From contig JAMPER010000001.1 of NCBI GenBank assembly GCA_023664945.1, positions 339,451 to 403,450 of the forward strand: a stretch of DNA of 64,000 bases, given 5' to 3'. The position numbers and the translations under genes are program-made. This stretch comes from Alistipes senegalensis (lineage in GTDB: Bacteria; Pseudomonadota; Gammaproteobacteria; Burkholderiales; Burkholderiaceae_D). Position 1 is the first letter of the stretch, and the number at the start of each line of letters is the position of its first letter. Positions 17,248 through 27,500 of the stretch are shown piece after piece. Under the pieces are notes generated by a model, which made no database searches, was not told the origin of the DNA, and saw only the letters and a list, made by a program, of their open reading frames with translations.

Positions 17248-18669
17248 TCACCTAGTGGTTACCCAGCCCATCGGGTCAAAAGCCTGCCCGTTTCTGCGCA
17301 TTTCGAAGTATAAACCGGTTTGTGTATTATCGCTGCTGTTGCCTACGCTGGCGATGACATCGCCGCCTTTGACATTGTCGCCGACCTTCCTTTTCAAGGT
17401 TTGCGCATTGGCATAGATGGTCATGTATTGTGCGCCGTGATCGACAATGATCAGGTTGCCGAAACCGCGCAGCCAGTCGGCAAAAACGACTTCGCCGTTG
17501 GCTACGCAGCGTATTTCCGCCCCATGCGGGCTTTGGATGAAGATGCCTTTCCAGCTTGGCCCGTCGGCCCGCCTGGAGCCGTAATGCGCTGTGATGGTTC
17601 CCTTGACCGGCAGTTTCATGCGGCCCCGCTGTTTGGCGAAGGTGCTTTTTGCCGATTCGGCATCGGCCACGGCTTCGACTTGTTGCGGTTTTTTGCCGGT
17701 TTTTTGCGCCCTTTTCCGGGCTTCAGCCGCTTTTCTTGCCGCTGCCGCTTTGCGCTGTTCCGCTATTTTTTTCGTCAGGTTATCAACTAGGGCGGAGAGG
17801 CGTTTTTCGTCCTGTTGCAGTTTTTCGGCCTGTTTGCGCTGCTGTTCAAGCCGGGATGAAAGCTGTGCCAGCAATACGGCGTGCCCGGCTTTTTCTTTTT
17901 CGAGTTTTTGTTTTTGCGTCAGTTTTTCGCGGGAGATTTTTTCCAGTTCCTGTTTGGCTGAAGCGGTTTGGACGCGCTTGTTGTCAACGGCGTTCAGGTT
18001 GGCGCGAAGCGACAGGGTCAGCTCGGCCTGTGCTTCGGAAAGGTAAGTCATGTATTGCAGTTCGCGGATGATCCGGTTGGGGTTGTCGCCGGACAAGAGG
18101 AGTTTCATGCGGTCTTCGTTTCCGGAAATATACTGGTTTTGCAGCAGGCGGGCGAGTTTTTCCTGTTGTTGGGCAATGGTGGTTTCAAGCCGTGACTGTT
18201 CGGCTGTCAGGCGGTCCAGCCGGGCTTCGGTGGAAGACTGTTTTTTTTCCAGTTCCTGGATGGTGCGATTGGTGTTTTTGATGGCTTCTTCTGACTGGGC
18301 CAGGGTATCGGCAGCTTTGCCTTTTTCTGTTTCGGTTTTGCCGATTTCCTTTTTCAGGTTGGAGAGCTGTTCGCGTACTTTCCCCCGCTCTGTTTCGGCA
18401 GCCTGTTTCTGGCGGGTGCTGTCGGCGGGTTTTGCCGGTTTTTTTGCCGCCGGTTTGGCTGCTTTGGATGGGGTGCTTTTCGCCGGTTTGGCGGCGGCAG
18501 CCTGCGTTTTTGCGGTTCCTTTTTTTGCCTGCTGGGCAGCGGCAGGCAAAGACGCAAATATGACTGGCAAAAAGAGGGCAAGCAGGCAGGCAAAGAAGCC
18601 GTGCCCGGTTTTGTTTGCGGTGGCCGGCAGGCGGGAAAGGGGGCGGCAGGCCTCGCTAGACGGTTTCAT
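17248..18669 (-). CDS. envC: Murein hydrolase activator EnvC, degenerate LytM domain
   Basis: The 473-residue protein has an unusually long N-terminal leader (about 45 residues before the AAA signal cleavage region), an Ala/Lys/Pro-rich linker, a long coiled coil (about 95-330) and a C-terminal M23/LytM domain (about 360-470). The zinc-binding histidines of active M23 enzymes are missing: the usual HxGxD is WKGIFIQ and the usual HLHFE is GLYFEMR. This is expected for EnvC, which activates amidases at the septum instead of cutting peptidoglycan itself. It overlaps the end of gpmA by 14 nt. Confidence 0.9.
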   Translation of the reverse strand: MKPSSEACRPLSRLPATANKTGHGFFACLLALFLPVIFASLPAAAQQAKKGTAKTQAAAAKPAKSTPSKAAKPAAKKPAKPADSTRQKQAAETERGKVREQLSNLKKEIGKTETEKGKAADTLAQSEEAIKNTNRTIQELEKKQSSTEARLDRLTAEQSRLETTIAQQQEKLARLLQNQYISGNEDRMKLLLSGDNPNRIIRELQYMTYLSEAQAELTLSLRANLNAVDNKRVQTASAKQELEKISREKLTQKQKLEKEKAGHAVLLAQLSSRLEQQRKQAEKLQQDEKRLSALVDNLTKKIAEQRKAAAARKAAEARKRAQKTGKKPQQVEAVADAESAKSTFAKQRGRMKLPVKGTITAHYGSRRADGPSWKGIFIQSPHGAEIRCVANGEVVFADWLRGFGNLIIVDHGAQYMTIYANAQTLKRKVGDNVKGGDVIASVGNSSDNTQTGLYFEMRRNGQAFDPMGWVTTR

Positions 18670-19354
18670 CCAGATAATAGTGCCGGACAGGTTTTAAGCT
18701 GCTGTCCAGTTCATAGACGATCGGGCGTCCGGTGGGAATATTCAGTCCGGCGATGTTTTCATCACTGATTTGATCCAGTTCTTTTATCAGGGCGCGCAGG
18801 CTGTTGCCGTGGGCGGCAATCAAGATGCGCCTGCCTTCCCGGATTTGGGGGGCGATGGTCTCGTTCCATAGCGGCATGACGCGGGCAACGGTGTCTTTTA
18901 AGCTTTCTGTGAGGGGAATCTGTTCGCGGTCAAGCGCGCGGTAGGCCGGGTTGGAAAAAGAGGCGCGCGGATCATCAGGCGAAAGGGAATTGGGCGGGGT
19001 GGCATAGCTTCTCCGCCAGATGTGAACCTGCTCATCGCCATATTGCCGGGCGGTTTCTGCCTTGTTCAGCCCCTGGAGCGCGCCATAGTGCCTTTCATTG
19101 AGGCGCCACTCGCACGAGACCGGCAGCCACATCCTGTCCATTTCTTCCAGGACTGTCCAGAGGGTGCGGATGGCGCGTTTCAGAACAGAGGTGTAGGCGA
19201 GGTCAAATTCAAATCCGGCCTGGCGCAGGATGCGGCCTGCCTGCCGGGCTTCGTTTTTTCCCTGTTCGGTCAGGTCAACATCTGTCCATCCTGTAAAGCG
19301 GTTTTCCAGGTTCCAGGCGGATTGTCCGTGCCGCATGAATACGATTTTGTGCAT
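18656..19354 (-). CDS. gpmA: Phosphoglycerate mutase, 2,3-bisphosphoglycerate-dependent
   Basis: The 232-residue glycolytic enzyme interconverts 3- and 2-phosphoglycerate. The phosphohistidine motif RHG is at residues 8-10 (His9), [12 protein letters not shown] is the dPGM signature (about 86-97), and the second catalytic His lies in [12 protein letters not shown] (about 180). It is the first gene of the minus-strand gpmA-envC-ctpA-moeB operon, a standard order in Burkholderiales. Confidence 0.96.
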   Translation of the reverse strand: MHKIVFMRHGQSAWNLENRFTGWTDVDLTEQGKNEARQAGRILRQAGFEFDLAYTSVLKRAIRTLWTVLEEMDRMWLPVSCEWRLNERHYGALQGLNKAETARQYGDEQVHIWRRSYATPPNSLSPDDPRASFSNPAYRALDREQIPLTESLKDTVARVMPLWNETIAPQIREGRRILIAAHGNSLRALIKELDQISDENIAGLNIPTGRPIVYELDSSLKPVRHYYLDETV

Positions 19355-19394
19355 AGTTGAAAATGAAATGGAAGTATCACGAATGTCTGCTGGT

Positions 19395-19430
19395 TTCTAT
19401 TTTATAATGTACCGGTTTTGTAATCGATAA
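19395..19430. promoter_or_regulatory. Divergent promoter region gpmA / rhodanese
   Basis: The 90-nt gap between the gpmA start and the rhodanese start is AT-rich. It contains TATAAT (19403-19408, plus strand) embedded in TTTATAATG, which also reads as TATAAA on the minus strand. No convincing -35 is visible for either direction. Confidence 0.4.
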
Positions 19431-19444
19431 TCCAGACGGGAAAT

Positions 19445-19846
19445 ATGCTGAATTTTATTTGGGATAATATTTTTTTGATTGGCGTGGTGGCCTATTGCAT
19501 TCTGGCTTTGCTGTGGCCGAAAATCCGCCGGGGAGCCCGCATCAGCCATACGGCGGCAACCAACCTGATCAACAAAGGAAAGGCGGCCATTATTGATATC
19601 CGGAGCCAGCAGGACTACAAGGCGGGGCATTTGTTAAACGCCATCCATCTCCCGTACGATTCGCTGGAAAAGCAGCTTTCCCGTATTGACAAGCTCAAGT
19701 CGCAGCCGGTGATTGTGGTATGCGGCGACGGCAAGCTTTCGCGGACGGCTTCGGATTTCCTGCGAAAATCCGGGTTTACGCAGGTTTACAGCCTAGATGG
19801 CGGCATGGACGGCTGGCGCAAGAACGGCCTGCCGGTTACCCAGTAA
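19445..19846 (+). CDS. Membrane-anchored rhodanese-like protein
   Basis: This 133-residue protein has one N-terminal membrane helix (about 9-25) followed by a single rhodanese domain. The active-site loop is CGDGKLSR at 93-100 with Cys93 as the persulfide-carrying residue; the CH2-side DIRSQQDYKAGHLLNAIHLP block (51-70) is typical. Sulfur transferase or thiol-redox function is likely; the acceptor is not known. It heads the rhodanese-grxC-secB-gpsA cluster that is conserved in betaproteobacteria. Confidence 0.85.
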   Translation: MLNFIWDNIFLIGVVAYCILALLWPKIRRGARISHTAATNLINKGKAAIIDIRSQQDYKAGHLLNAIHLPYDSLEKQLSRIDKLKSQPVIVVCGDGKLSRTASDFLRKSGFTQVYSLDGGMDGWRKNGLPVTQ

Positions 19847-19861
19847 CGGCGCGGGGAAGGT

Positions 19862-20125
19862 ATGGCGGCGCACGTTGTGATGTACACCAAGAAGGTGTGT
19901 CCTTACTGTGTGATGGCGGAAAAGCTGCTGCAATCGAGAGGGGTGCAGCAGATTGAAAAAATTTTTATTGACGGGGATGAGCGCCTTCGCGACCAGATGA
20001 TGGCGAAAACCGGACGGCGCACGGTCCCGCAAATCTATATTGGCGAAAGGCATGTCGGCGGGTATGACGATCTGGCTGCCCTGGACAAGCAGGGCAGCCT
20101 GGTATCCCTGCTGGAAGAAAACTGA
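19862..20125 (+). CDS. grxC: Glutaredoxin 3
   Basis: The 87-residue dithiol glutaredoxin carries CPYC (Cys13-Cys16), TVPQIYIG (about 53-60) with the cis-proline, and the GGYDDL glutathione-binding turn. It reduces disulfides using glutathione, which is supplied by the gshA-gshB pair elsewhere in this window. The gene lies 15 nt after the rhodanese gene and 36 nt before secB. Confidence 0.95.
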   Translation: MAAHVVMYTKKVCPYCVMAEKLLQSRGVQQIEKIFIDGDERLRDQMMAKTGRRTVPQIYIGERHVGGYDDLAALDKQGSLVSLLEEN

Positions 20126-20161
20126 CGCCTTTTGTTTATCAATCAACCGGAGCCTATTGAT

Positions 20162-20656
20162 ATGTCTTCTGAAGCAACACCTGAAAATTCCCAGCCGATA
20201 TTCCAGCTTCAAACGGTTTATCTGAAAGATCTTTCGCTGGAGCAGCCGAATTCGCCGGCCATTTTCCTGGAACAGAAAATGCCGGATTTGCAGATTGCCG
20301 TCAATGTCGGTGTGGAAGCGCTGGGGGAAACGACGTATGAGACTTCGGTGCGGGTGACGCTGACGGCGAAGGTCGGCGACAAGACGGCTTATCTGATTGA
20401 GGGCAAGCAGGCAGGGATATTCGAGGTGCGCAATTTGCCCAAGGAAACGCTGGACAAGGTGCTTTATATTTCCTGCGCCAGCATTGTGTATCCTTACCTC
20501 AGGGCCAATATTGCGGATATTGTGCTGCGTTCCGGTTTTCCGCCTGTTCATCTGGTGGAAATCAATTTCGAGGCTTATTACCACGAGCGCGTGAAGCAGG
20601 AACAGGCACGGCAGCAGCAAGCTGCGCCTGCCGCTTCTGATGCGCCGCAATCATGA
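20162..20656 (+). CDS. secB: Protein-export chaperone SecB
   Basis: The 164-residue tetrameric chaperone keeps precursors unfolded and delivers them to SecA. Characteristic blocks are FQLQTVYLKDLSLEQPNSP (near 14-32) and LFPYLR-like VYPYLRANIADIVLRSGFPPVHL in the C-terminal half, ending in a Gln/Ala-rich tail. The ATG at 20162 gives the normal N-terminus; an upstream in-frame ATG would add ten unconserved residues. Confidence 0.95.
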   Translation: MSSEATPENSQPIFQLQTVYLKDLSLEQPNSPAIFLEQKMPDLQIAVNVGVEALGETTYETSVRVTLTAKVGDKTAYLIEGKQAGIFEVRNLPKETLDKVLYISCASIVYPYLRANIADIVLRSGFPPVHLVEINFEAYYHERVKQEQARQQQAAPAASDAPQS

Positions 20657-20721
20657 TTTGCCCGGTCTGCCCGGCGGCAGTTTTGTCTGTCTGCCGTGGC
20701 CTTTGAGTGCAGGTACAGGCC

Positions 20722-21729
20722 ATGAATATTACGGTTTTGGGCGCGGGTTCCTGGGGAACAGCTATGGCCATGGCGCTGGCCAGGCGTCATGCGGTGATGC
20801 TGTGGGGCAGGAATGCCGCCGCCATGTCCGAGGTGGCGGCACTCAGGGAAAACCGGCCGGCGCTGCCGGGATTCGCCTTGCCTAAAGGGCTTGTGCCAAC
20901 GGCAGATTTTGACGCGGCGGTTGCCCATGCGCAGGGCGGGGACGCGCTTCTCTTTATTGCGACGTCTGTTGCCGGATTGCGGGAGGTGGCGCAAAGGCTG
21001 AAGGCGGCGGGGGGCGCCAATCTGGTTTGGCTGTGCAAGGGGTTTGAGGAAAAGACAGGGCTGCTTCCCCACCAGGTGATTGCCCAGGTTTTTCCTGAGA
21101 CGGTGAGGTGCGGGGTTTTATCCGGCCCTTCGTTTGCCCAGGAGGTGGCGGCCGGGCTGCCGTGCGCACTGACGATTGCATCGGCTTCGCCCGGCCTGCG
21201 GCAGCAGGTGGTGGAGGCGGCGAATTCCGGCAATATGCGGATTTATTCCAGCCATGACGTGACAGGCGTTGAGGTGGGCGGCGCGGTCAAGAATATCCTG
21301 GCGATTGCCGCCGGTTTATCTGACGGTATGGGACTGGGGGCCAATGCGCGGGCGGCCTTGATGACGCGCGGGCTGGCCGAGATGACCCGGCTCGGCGTGG
21401 CGCTGGGCGGCCGTCAGGAAACTTTTATGGGGTTGACCGGCATGGGCGACCTGATTTTAACCTGTACCGGCGATTTGTCGCGCAATCGCCGTGTGGGCCT
21501 GGCTTTGGCAAAGGGCAAGCCGCTGGCGGCCATTGTTGAAGAGCTGGGCCATGTTGCCGAAGGGGTGCGCTGTGCGCAGGCGGTGAGTGCCCTTGCCACT
21601 CGGTATCGGGTGGAAATGCCGGTTACCCACGCTGTGGCAGGGGTGTTGTTTGACGGCGTGCCGCCGGATGAAACGGTGGCACGGCTGCTTGCCCGGCATG
21701 CGCGGGACGAGGCGGATACGGTTTATTAA
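20722..21729 (+). CDS. gpsA: Glycerol-3-phosphate dehydrogenase [NAD(P)+]
   Basis: The 335-residue enzyme reduces dihydroxyacetone phosphate to glycerol-3-phosphate for phospholipid synthesis. The dinucleotide fold starts [12 protein letters not shown] (3-14), [11 protein letters not shown] precedes the catalytic region, and the catalytic lysine lies in [13 protein letters not shown]. The start at 20722 gives the conserved N-terminus directly at the beta-strand. It converges with glnE with 15 nt between the stops. Confidence 0.95.
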   Translation: MNITVLGAGSWGTAMAMALARRHAVMLWGRNAAAMSEVAALRENRPALPGFALPKGLVPTADFDAAVAHAQGGDALLFIATSVAGLREVAQRLKAAGGANLVWLCKGFEEKTGLLPHQVIAQVFPETVRCGVLSGPSFAQEVAAGLPCALTIASASPGLRQQVVEAANSGNMRIYSSHDVTGVEVGGAVKNILAIAAGLSDGMGLGANARAALMTRGLAEMTRLGVALGGRQETFMGLTGMGDLILTCTGDLSRNRRVGLALAKGKPLAAIVEELGHVAEGVRCAQAVSALATRYRVEMPVTHAVAGVLFDGVPPDETVARLLARHARDEADTVY

Positions 21730-21744
21730 GCCGGTTTTCTCCTG

Positions 21745-24465
21745 TTATGCCGCAGTAAAGACTTTGTCCCACAGTTTTTTGACGCAGGCAATTTCTTCTT
21801 CGACTTCGCCGGTTTCAACGCGCGAAACTTCTGCTCCCTGCATCCGGATCTGGTGCTGCCGCCGCCTGAAATGCCGGTAGATGCCCGCGACTGCCTCTCC
21901 CTTTTCCGGGGGGATGAGCCCGATTTTCCCGCACAGGACGAGCAGGGCAATGTTGCCGATGTTGCCGGTGAGTTCCGGATGGGTAGAGGCGTGCGCCAGG
22001 ATGAGGTACTGGACGATGAATTCGATATCAATCATGCCGCCGGTATCATGTTTCAGGTCAAAAAGCTGCGAATGGTTCGGGTGGGCATCGTGCATTTTTT
22101 CCCGGATGGAAAAAACGTCCTGTTTCAGCCGGTTGATATCGCGGGGCTGTTGCAGGATGGTGCTGCGGACGGCTTCGAACTGTTCGCCGATGCGTTTGTC
22201 GCCGGCGCAAAAACGGGCGCGGGTGAGCGCCTGGTGTTCCCAGGTCCAGGCGGCTTCTTTCTGGTATTTTTTGAATGAGGCCAGGCTGGAAACCATCAGT
22301 CCGCTGGCGCCGTCCGGCCGCAGGGCAATATCAATATCAAACAGCCGTCCGGCCGAGGTCGGGCTGGTCATCCAGGTGATGAAGCGCTGCGCCAGGCGGG
22401 CGTACAGCACGGGCGCATCGGCGTGATCATCGTCGTAAAGGAAGATGAGGTCAAGGTCGGAGGCATATCCCAGTTCTTTTCCGCCCAGTTTCCCGTAGGC
22501 AATGACGGCAAAGCGGGGGGTATCGGTGTGGCGGCCGGGCATGGCCAGCCAGGCTTCGCGAATGACGGCCTCGATCATGATATCGGCCAGCCGGGAGAGG
22601 TGGTCTGCCAGGCGTTCGACTGTCAGCGCGCCTTCCAGGTCTTGCGCCAGGAGCCGGAAGAGCTGGGCATGGTGCATATCTCGCAAAATATCCATCTGGC
22701 GTTCTGTATCGCCCCTGCCGGCGGCAAGCTGGCTGTCAAGCTCGGCGGTGAAGGCTTGCCAGTCCGGGGGGGAAAGCAGGGTCCGTGCATCCAGCAGTTC
22801 GTCCAACAGGATGGGATGGCGGGCCAGGTAGCGGGCGGCCCAGTCGCTGGCATCCATCATGCGGATGACCCGGCTTAGGGTGCCCGGGTATTCTGTCAGA
22901 AGCGAGAGGTAGGCGGCGCGCCGGGCAATGGATTCCAGGAAGTCTATCAGTCTTGACAGGCACAAGGGCGAGTGGGCGCAATGGGCGGTTATCTGGGGAA
23001 GCGCCAGGTTGATGAGGGAAATAAGGCGAGACCGGCTGGTGTCGGACAGTGACTGGATGCGGGCGGTTTTCCACAGCGAGAGGATACGGCGGGCTGCTTC
23101 GCCGGCTTCATGGAATCCGATGGCGGACAGCCTGGCTTCCATGGCGGCGAGTTGTTCGTCTTCATCCTGGTTGACAAGGACGGGCTGGTGCAGCACTTTT
23201 TCCTGGGGAGCGGTTTTGTCGCTGAAGATGGCGTCAAACTGGGCGGCGACAAAGGCGCGGTGTTCCTGGAGTGCCTGGAAAAGGGCGTTTTCATCAGGAA
23301 GCCCCATCATGGCGGCAATGCGCGCCATGTCTTCTGCCTGGGAAGGCAGGACATGTGTCTGGGCGTCGTCCAGGTATTGCAGGCGGTGCTCAAGATTGCG
23401 CAGGAAGGTGTAGGACTCGAGGAGTTTTGCGGCAACTTCCGGTTCGATCTGCCGTTTTTCGGCAAGCACTTGCAGCATTTCGCGGGTAGAGCGGTTCCTG
23501 AAGGCGATATCCCGCCCGCCCCGGATGAGCTGGAACATCTGGGTTAAAAATTCGATTTCACGGATGCCGCCCCGCCCCAGTTTGACGTTGTTGTTGCGTT
23601 CGGGATGCATTTTTTCCTGCCGCAGGACTTCGGCGCGGATTTGCCGGTGCATGTCGCGAATGGCGTCGATGACGCCGTAATCCAGGTAACGCCGGTATAT
23701 GAAGGGCAGCACGACTTTCTTTAGCGCTTCCCAGTCTTTTATCTTGCCTGTCAGCGCACGGGCCTTGATCCAGGCGTAGCGTTCCCATTCGCGTCCCTGG
23801 ACGATGAAGTATTGTTCAACGGCATTGATGCTGCTGACCAGCGGGCCGGATGCACCGTTGGGGCGCAAGGCCATATCAACGCGGAAGACCAGGCCGTCTT
23901 CGCTGATTTCGGAGAGAGCGTTGATGAGGCGCTTGCCCAGCCGGGTAAAGAATTCCTGGTTGGACAGTCCCCTTTGTCCCGGTTCTGTGCGGGTTTCGCC
24001 GTTTTCGGGGTAAACAAAGATGAGGTCAATATCGGAGGAGACGTTCAGTTCGCCGCCGCCCAGTTTGCCCATGCCCAAAACGATGAGTTCCTGTGTTTCG
24101 CCGGAAACGGCCCCGATGGGGACGCCGTGGGCTGCGGTCATTTCTTTTGTCAAAGCATCAAGCAGGGTGGAGACGGCAAATTCGGCAAAGGCTGTCATGG
24201 CGCTGACGACTTCGTTTAAGTCTGCCTTGCTTGCCAGGTCACGGCAGATTAACCCGGCGACGACCAGGTTTCTCACCCGGCGCATGGCGCGGGGAAGTGA
24301 AAAGCCCGCATCGGTTTCCTGTTTTAAGAGGGCGGCAAAATCCAGCCCGGAAAAGTCCCGTGGGGAGAGGGATTCAATCTGTTTTTCTCTGGCGGGCTGG
24401 TCGGCATTGAGCCAGTGCATGTAAAATCGGGAAGCGGCTGTTGCCGGTAAAAGAGAAGGCGCCAT
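21745..24465 (-). CDS. glnE: Bifunctional glutamine synthetase adenylyltransferase/deadenylase
   Basis: This 906-residue protein has the two nucleotidyltransferase domains of GlnE: the N-terminal deadenylase with GKLGGGELNVSSDIDLIF and the C-terminal adenylylase with GKLGGKELGYASDLDLIFLYDDD, each followed by an alpha-helical regulatory part. It switches glutamine synthetase off and on under PII control. No glnA, glnB or glnK is in the window. The gene is divergent from yhdP; the 112-nt region between them holds no strong promoter that I can recognise. Confidence 0.95.
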   Translation of the reverse strand: MAPSLLPATAASRFYMHWLNADQPAREKQIESLSPRDFSGLDFAALLKQETDAGFSLPRAMRRVRNLVVAGLICRDLASKADLNEVVSAMTAFAEFAVSTLLDALTKEMTAAHGVPIGAVSGETQELIVLGMGKLGGGELNVSSDIDLIFVYPENGETRTEPGQRGLSNQEFFTRLGKRLINALSEISEDGLVFRVDMALRPNGASGPLVSSINAVEQYFIVQGREWERYAWIKARALTGKIKDWEALKKVVLPFIYRRYLDYGVIDAIRDMHRQIRAEVLRQEKMHPERNNNVKLGRGGIREIEFLTQMFQLIRGGRDIAFRNRSTREMLQVLAEKRQIEPEVAAKLLESYTFLRNLEHRLQYLDDAQTHVLPSQAEDMARIAAMMGLPDENALFQALQEHRAFVAAQFDAIFSDKTAPQEKVLHQPVLVNQDEDEQLAAMEARLSAIGFHEAGEAARRILSLWKTARIQSLSDTSRSRLISLINLALPQITAHCAHSPLCLSRLIDFLESIARRAAYLSLLTEYPGTLSRVIRMMDASDWAARYLARHPILLDELLDARTLLSPPDWQAFTAELDSQLAAGRGDTERQMDILRDMHHAQLFRLLAQDLEGALTVERLADHLSRLADIMIEAVIREAWLAMPGRHTDTPRFAVIAYGKLGGKELGYASDLDLIFLYDDDHADAPVLYARLAQRFITWMTSPTSAGRLFDIDIALRPDGASGLMVSSLASFKKYQKEAAWTWEHQALTRARFCAGDKRIGEQFEAVRSTILQQPRDINRLKQDVFSIREKMHDAHPNHSQLFDLKHDTGGMIDIEFIVQYLILAHASTHPELTGNIGNIALLVLCGKIGLIPPEKGEAVAGIYRHFRRRQHQIRMQGAEVSRVETGEVEEEIACVKKLWDKVFTAA

Positions 24466-24577
24466 ATTGCTGAACCGGGAAATGACTTTATCAGGGAAAA
24501 CAGGCGGCGGTGCCGGCCAGAAGCTGGCTGGCAGTTAGCCTTTGTCCCATTTTACGCTTAACTACCCGTTTTTATCC

Positions 24578-27500
24578 ATGCAGACTGTATCTTCGCGGTT
24601 ATTCAGGCTTTGGCGCAGGTGGCAGCCTGTCTGGCAATGGTGCCGCCAGACGGCGGCCAACCCGGAATCCGGCGTGATGCGGGTGTGCCGGGTGCTGCTT
24701 AGGGTGCTGTTTGCCGCCTATCTGGTTTTTTGCCTTTTGTTTCTGGGATTGCGTTATGTGGTGCTGCCGCAGATTGCCCGGTACAAGCCGGATGTGGAAA
24801 GTATGCTCAGCGGGGGAATCGGCCGGCAGGTGACGATTGCCCGGATTGACGCTTCGTGGTACGGCTTTTATCCGCAGCTTGAGTTGAACGGCCTGGTGAT
24901 ACATGATGCCGAAGGCCGCCCTGCCTTGCGGCTGCCGGAAGTCAAGGCGCTGGTTTCATGGCGTTCGTTTGTGGTTTTTGACCTTTGCCTTGCCATGCTG
25001 GAAATTGACCGGCCGGAGCTGGATATTCGCCGCGGCCGTGACGGGCAGCTGTTTGTTGCCGGATTGCCGGTGGATACCCATACCCGGAAAGAGGGGGGCG
25101 GTATCGACTGGGTTTTGAGGCAGGGAAAGATTGCTATCCGGGACGGCATTATCCGATGGCAGGATGAAAGGCGGAATGCGCCTAGCCTGGCGCTTGAGCA
25201 TTTGGATTTTATGCTGGAAAACAGTGCGCGGCAGCATCGTTTGCGCATGGTGGCGCATTCTTCTCTTGTCCGCTCGGGGGAAATTGATATCCGTGCCCGT
25301 TTTTCCCATCCGTTTTTTGCAGGGAGCCTTTCGGATATTTCGGGGTGGAAGGGGGAATTGTATGTTGCCCTGCCGGAGGCGGAACTGGAACCGTTAAAAC
25401 CCTATGTTGATTTTCCGCAGGGCTTGCAGGGCGGCGCAGGGGCCGTCAATGTCTGGATGGCGTTTGACCAGGGACGGATTGCGGATGTGGCGGCGGATGT
25501 TGACCTGAAGCGGGTAGCGTTTCGTTTTTCCCGGGATTTGCCGCTTCTGGCGTTAAAGCAGGTTGCCGGGCGTATTACGGCAAGGGCGTTGCCGGATGAA
25601 GAAGTGCCGGAGGATGCGCCGTTGTTTACCGGGCGCGCCCACACGATTGCGCTTGAGCGGTTTTCTCTGGAAACAGCAGACGGTATCAGGATAAAGGACC
25701 TGGATTTTGCGGAAACTTATTTTCCGGCCGCTAAGGGGCGGCAGGCGAGAACGGAATTGAAAACAGCCAGCCTGGATTTGGCGACGCTGGTCAGGCTGGC
25801 GGGGTATCTGCTGCCGCCGGAGCAGCGGAAAATGCTGGATGAGTTTTCGCCTTCCGGCCGGCTTGAAGCGTTTTCGCTGCACTGGGAAGGGCAATTTCCT
25901 GATCTGGTTTCCTACCAGCTAAGCGGCGGTTTTTCCCAGGTTGGCATGCGTGCGGTTCCGGCCAGGCCTGTTGCCGGAGAAGCAGGGGATTTGCAGCGCG
26001 AAGGGGCAAGGCCGGCGATTCCCGGTTTTTCCAATCTTTCAGGGCGGGTTTTTCTCAATGAAAAGGGCGGTTCCCTGGAGCTGGATGCCGCCGGCGCGGC
26101 GTTGCACCTGGCTGCCTATTTTCCCCAGGCAGATTGGGTGTTTGATGAGATGAAGATGCGGGCGGACTGGTCCAGGCAGGCGGAGGGGCAGTTTGTTTTT
26201 GTCCTGGAGAAGATGGATTTTTTGCTTGACGGTATGGCGGTTTCCCTTTCCGGCAGGCATACCCGTTTGCCGGATGCAGAAAAGCCGGCGGGTCCGGGAA
26301 TGATTGATCTGACGGCGTCTGTGAAGCAGGTTGATATGACCAAAGTGGGACGGTATGTGCCGCTTGGGACAAAAGAGGCGCTGCGCGTTTGGCTGACCAA
26401 AGCGTTTGAGGCCGGGACGGCAAGTAATGTGGCTGTCCGCCTCAAGGGGGATTTGGCGCAGTTTCCTTTTTCCGGTTCCCAAAAAACATCGGACAGCGAA
26501 TTTCGTGTCAGTATGGATGTGCATGATGCCCGCCTGAATTATGCGCCCACGTTGTTTGGCAGGGATGGCAAGCCGGTATGGCAGCCGATTGAAAAAATCA
26601 ATGGCCGTTTTGCCATTGAGGGAGGGAAGATTCTGATCCATGCCGATACGGCCATGCTGGAGGGGGCGGTATTGTCTGATGTGGATGTGACGGTGCCGGA
26701 TATGCTGGCGGAGGAGGTTTTGCTAGATATTGCCGGTGCGGCGGGCGGGGAGTTGCAGGATTTTGTCCGTTTTGCCAATGCCTCGCCTATCAATGAGGTA
26801 ATTGGCGGGCTGACAGAGGAGGCGGAAACAAAGGGCAGGGCGGCTCTCCTTTTGAAGATGCAGATGCCGCTTTCCCGGATGGAGGAAACGCAGGTAAAGG
26901 GAACGCTCCAGTTTGATGGCAACGCGATTCATTTGTTTCCGGATTTGCCGGTGCTGACGATGGCGCAGGGCAAGGTGCATTTTTCTGACAAGGGCTTTGA
27001 GCTGGAGGGCGTTCGCGCCCAGTTTTTGGGCGGGGAGGTGTCATTTTCCGGCGGGACGCGGGAGGGGACCTCGAAGGTGCTTGCCAGCGGGGAGTTGACG
27101 GCGGAAGGGTTGCGCAGGAATTATGCGGGTGAGACCTTGGGCAGGCTGATGGAGCGCACGTCTGGCAAGCTGCCCTATACGCTTTCCATTATCCGGAAGC
27201 AGGATGCGCCCGGCGGCGGTTATCCGGATATTGCCCTGGAATCCGGTTTGAACGGGTTCGGGATTGATCTGCCTGCCCCGCTGGGGAAGAAGCGCGGGGA
27301 ATCCCGGCCGCTGAAGGTGACGGCGCGTATGCTCCCGCCGGTTGGGAAGAACCGGCTGGACGAGATTCGGATAGCTTATGGCGATTCGGTATTTGCCCAG
27401 TATGAGCGGCAAAAGACGGGCAAGGGGTGGCAGCTGGCGCGCGGCGGGCTTGGGGTGAATGTAAAGCCGGTTCTCCAGCCGGGGTTGTCGTTTCATTTCA

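Noticed and set aside
17248-18669. EnvC as a broken peptidase because its zinc ligands are absent
   Set aside because: Loss of the catalytic histidines is the normal state of EnvC-type amidase activators, so this is not a pseudogene.
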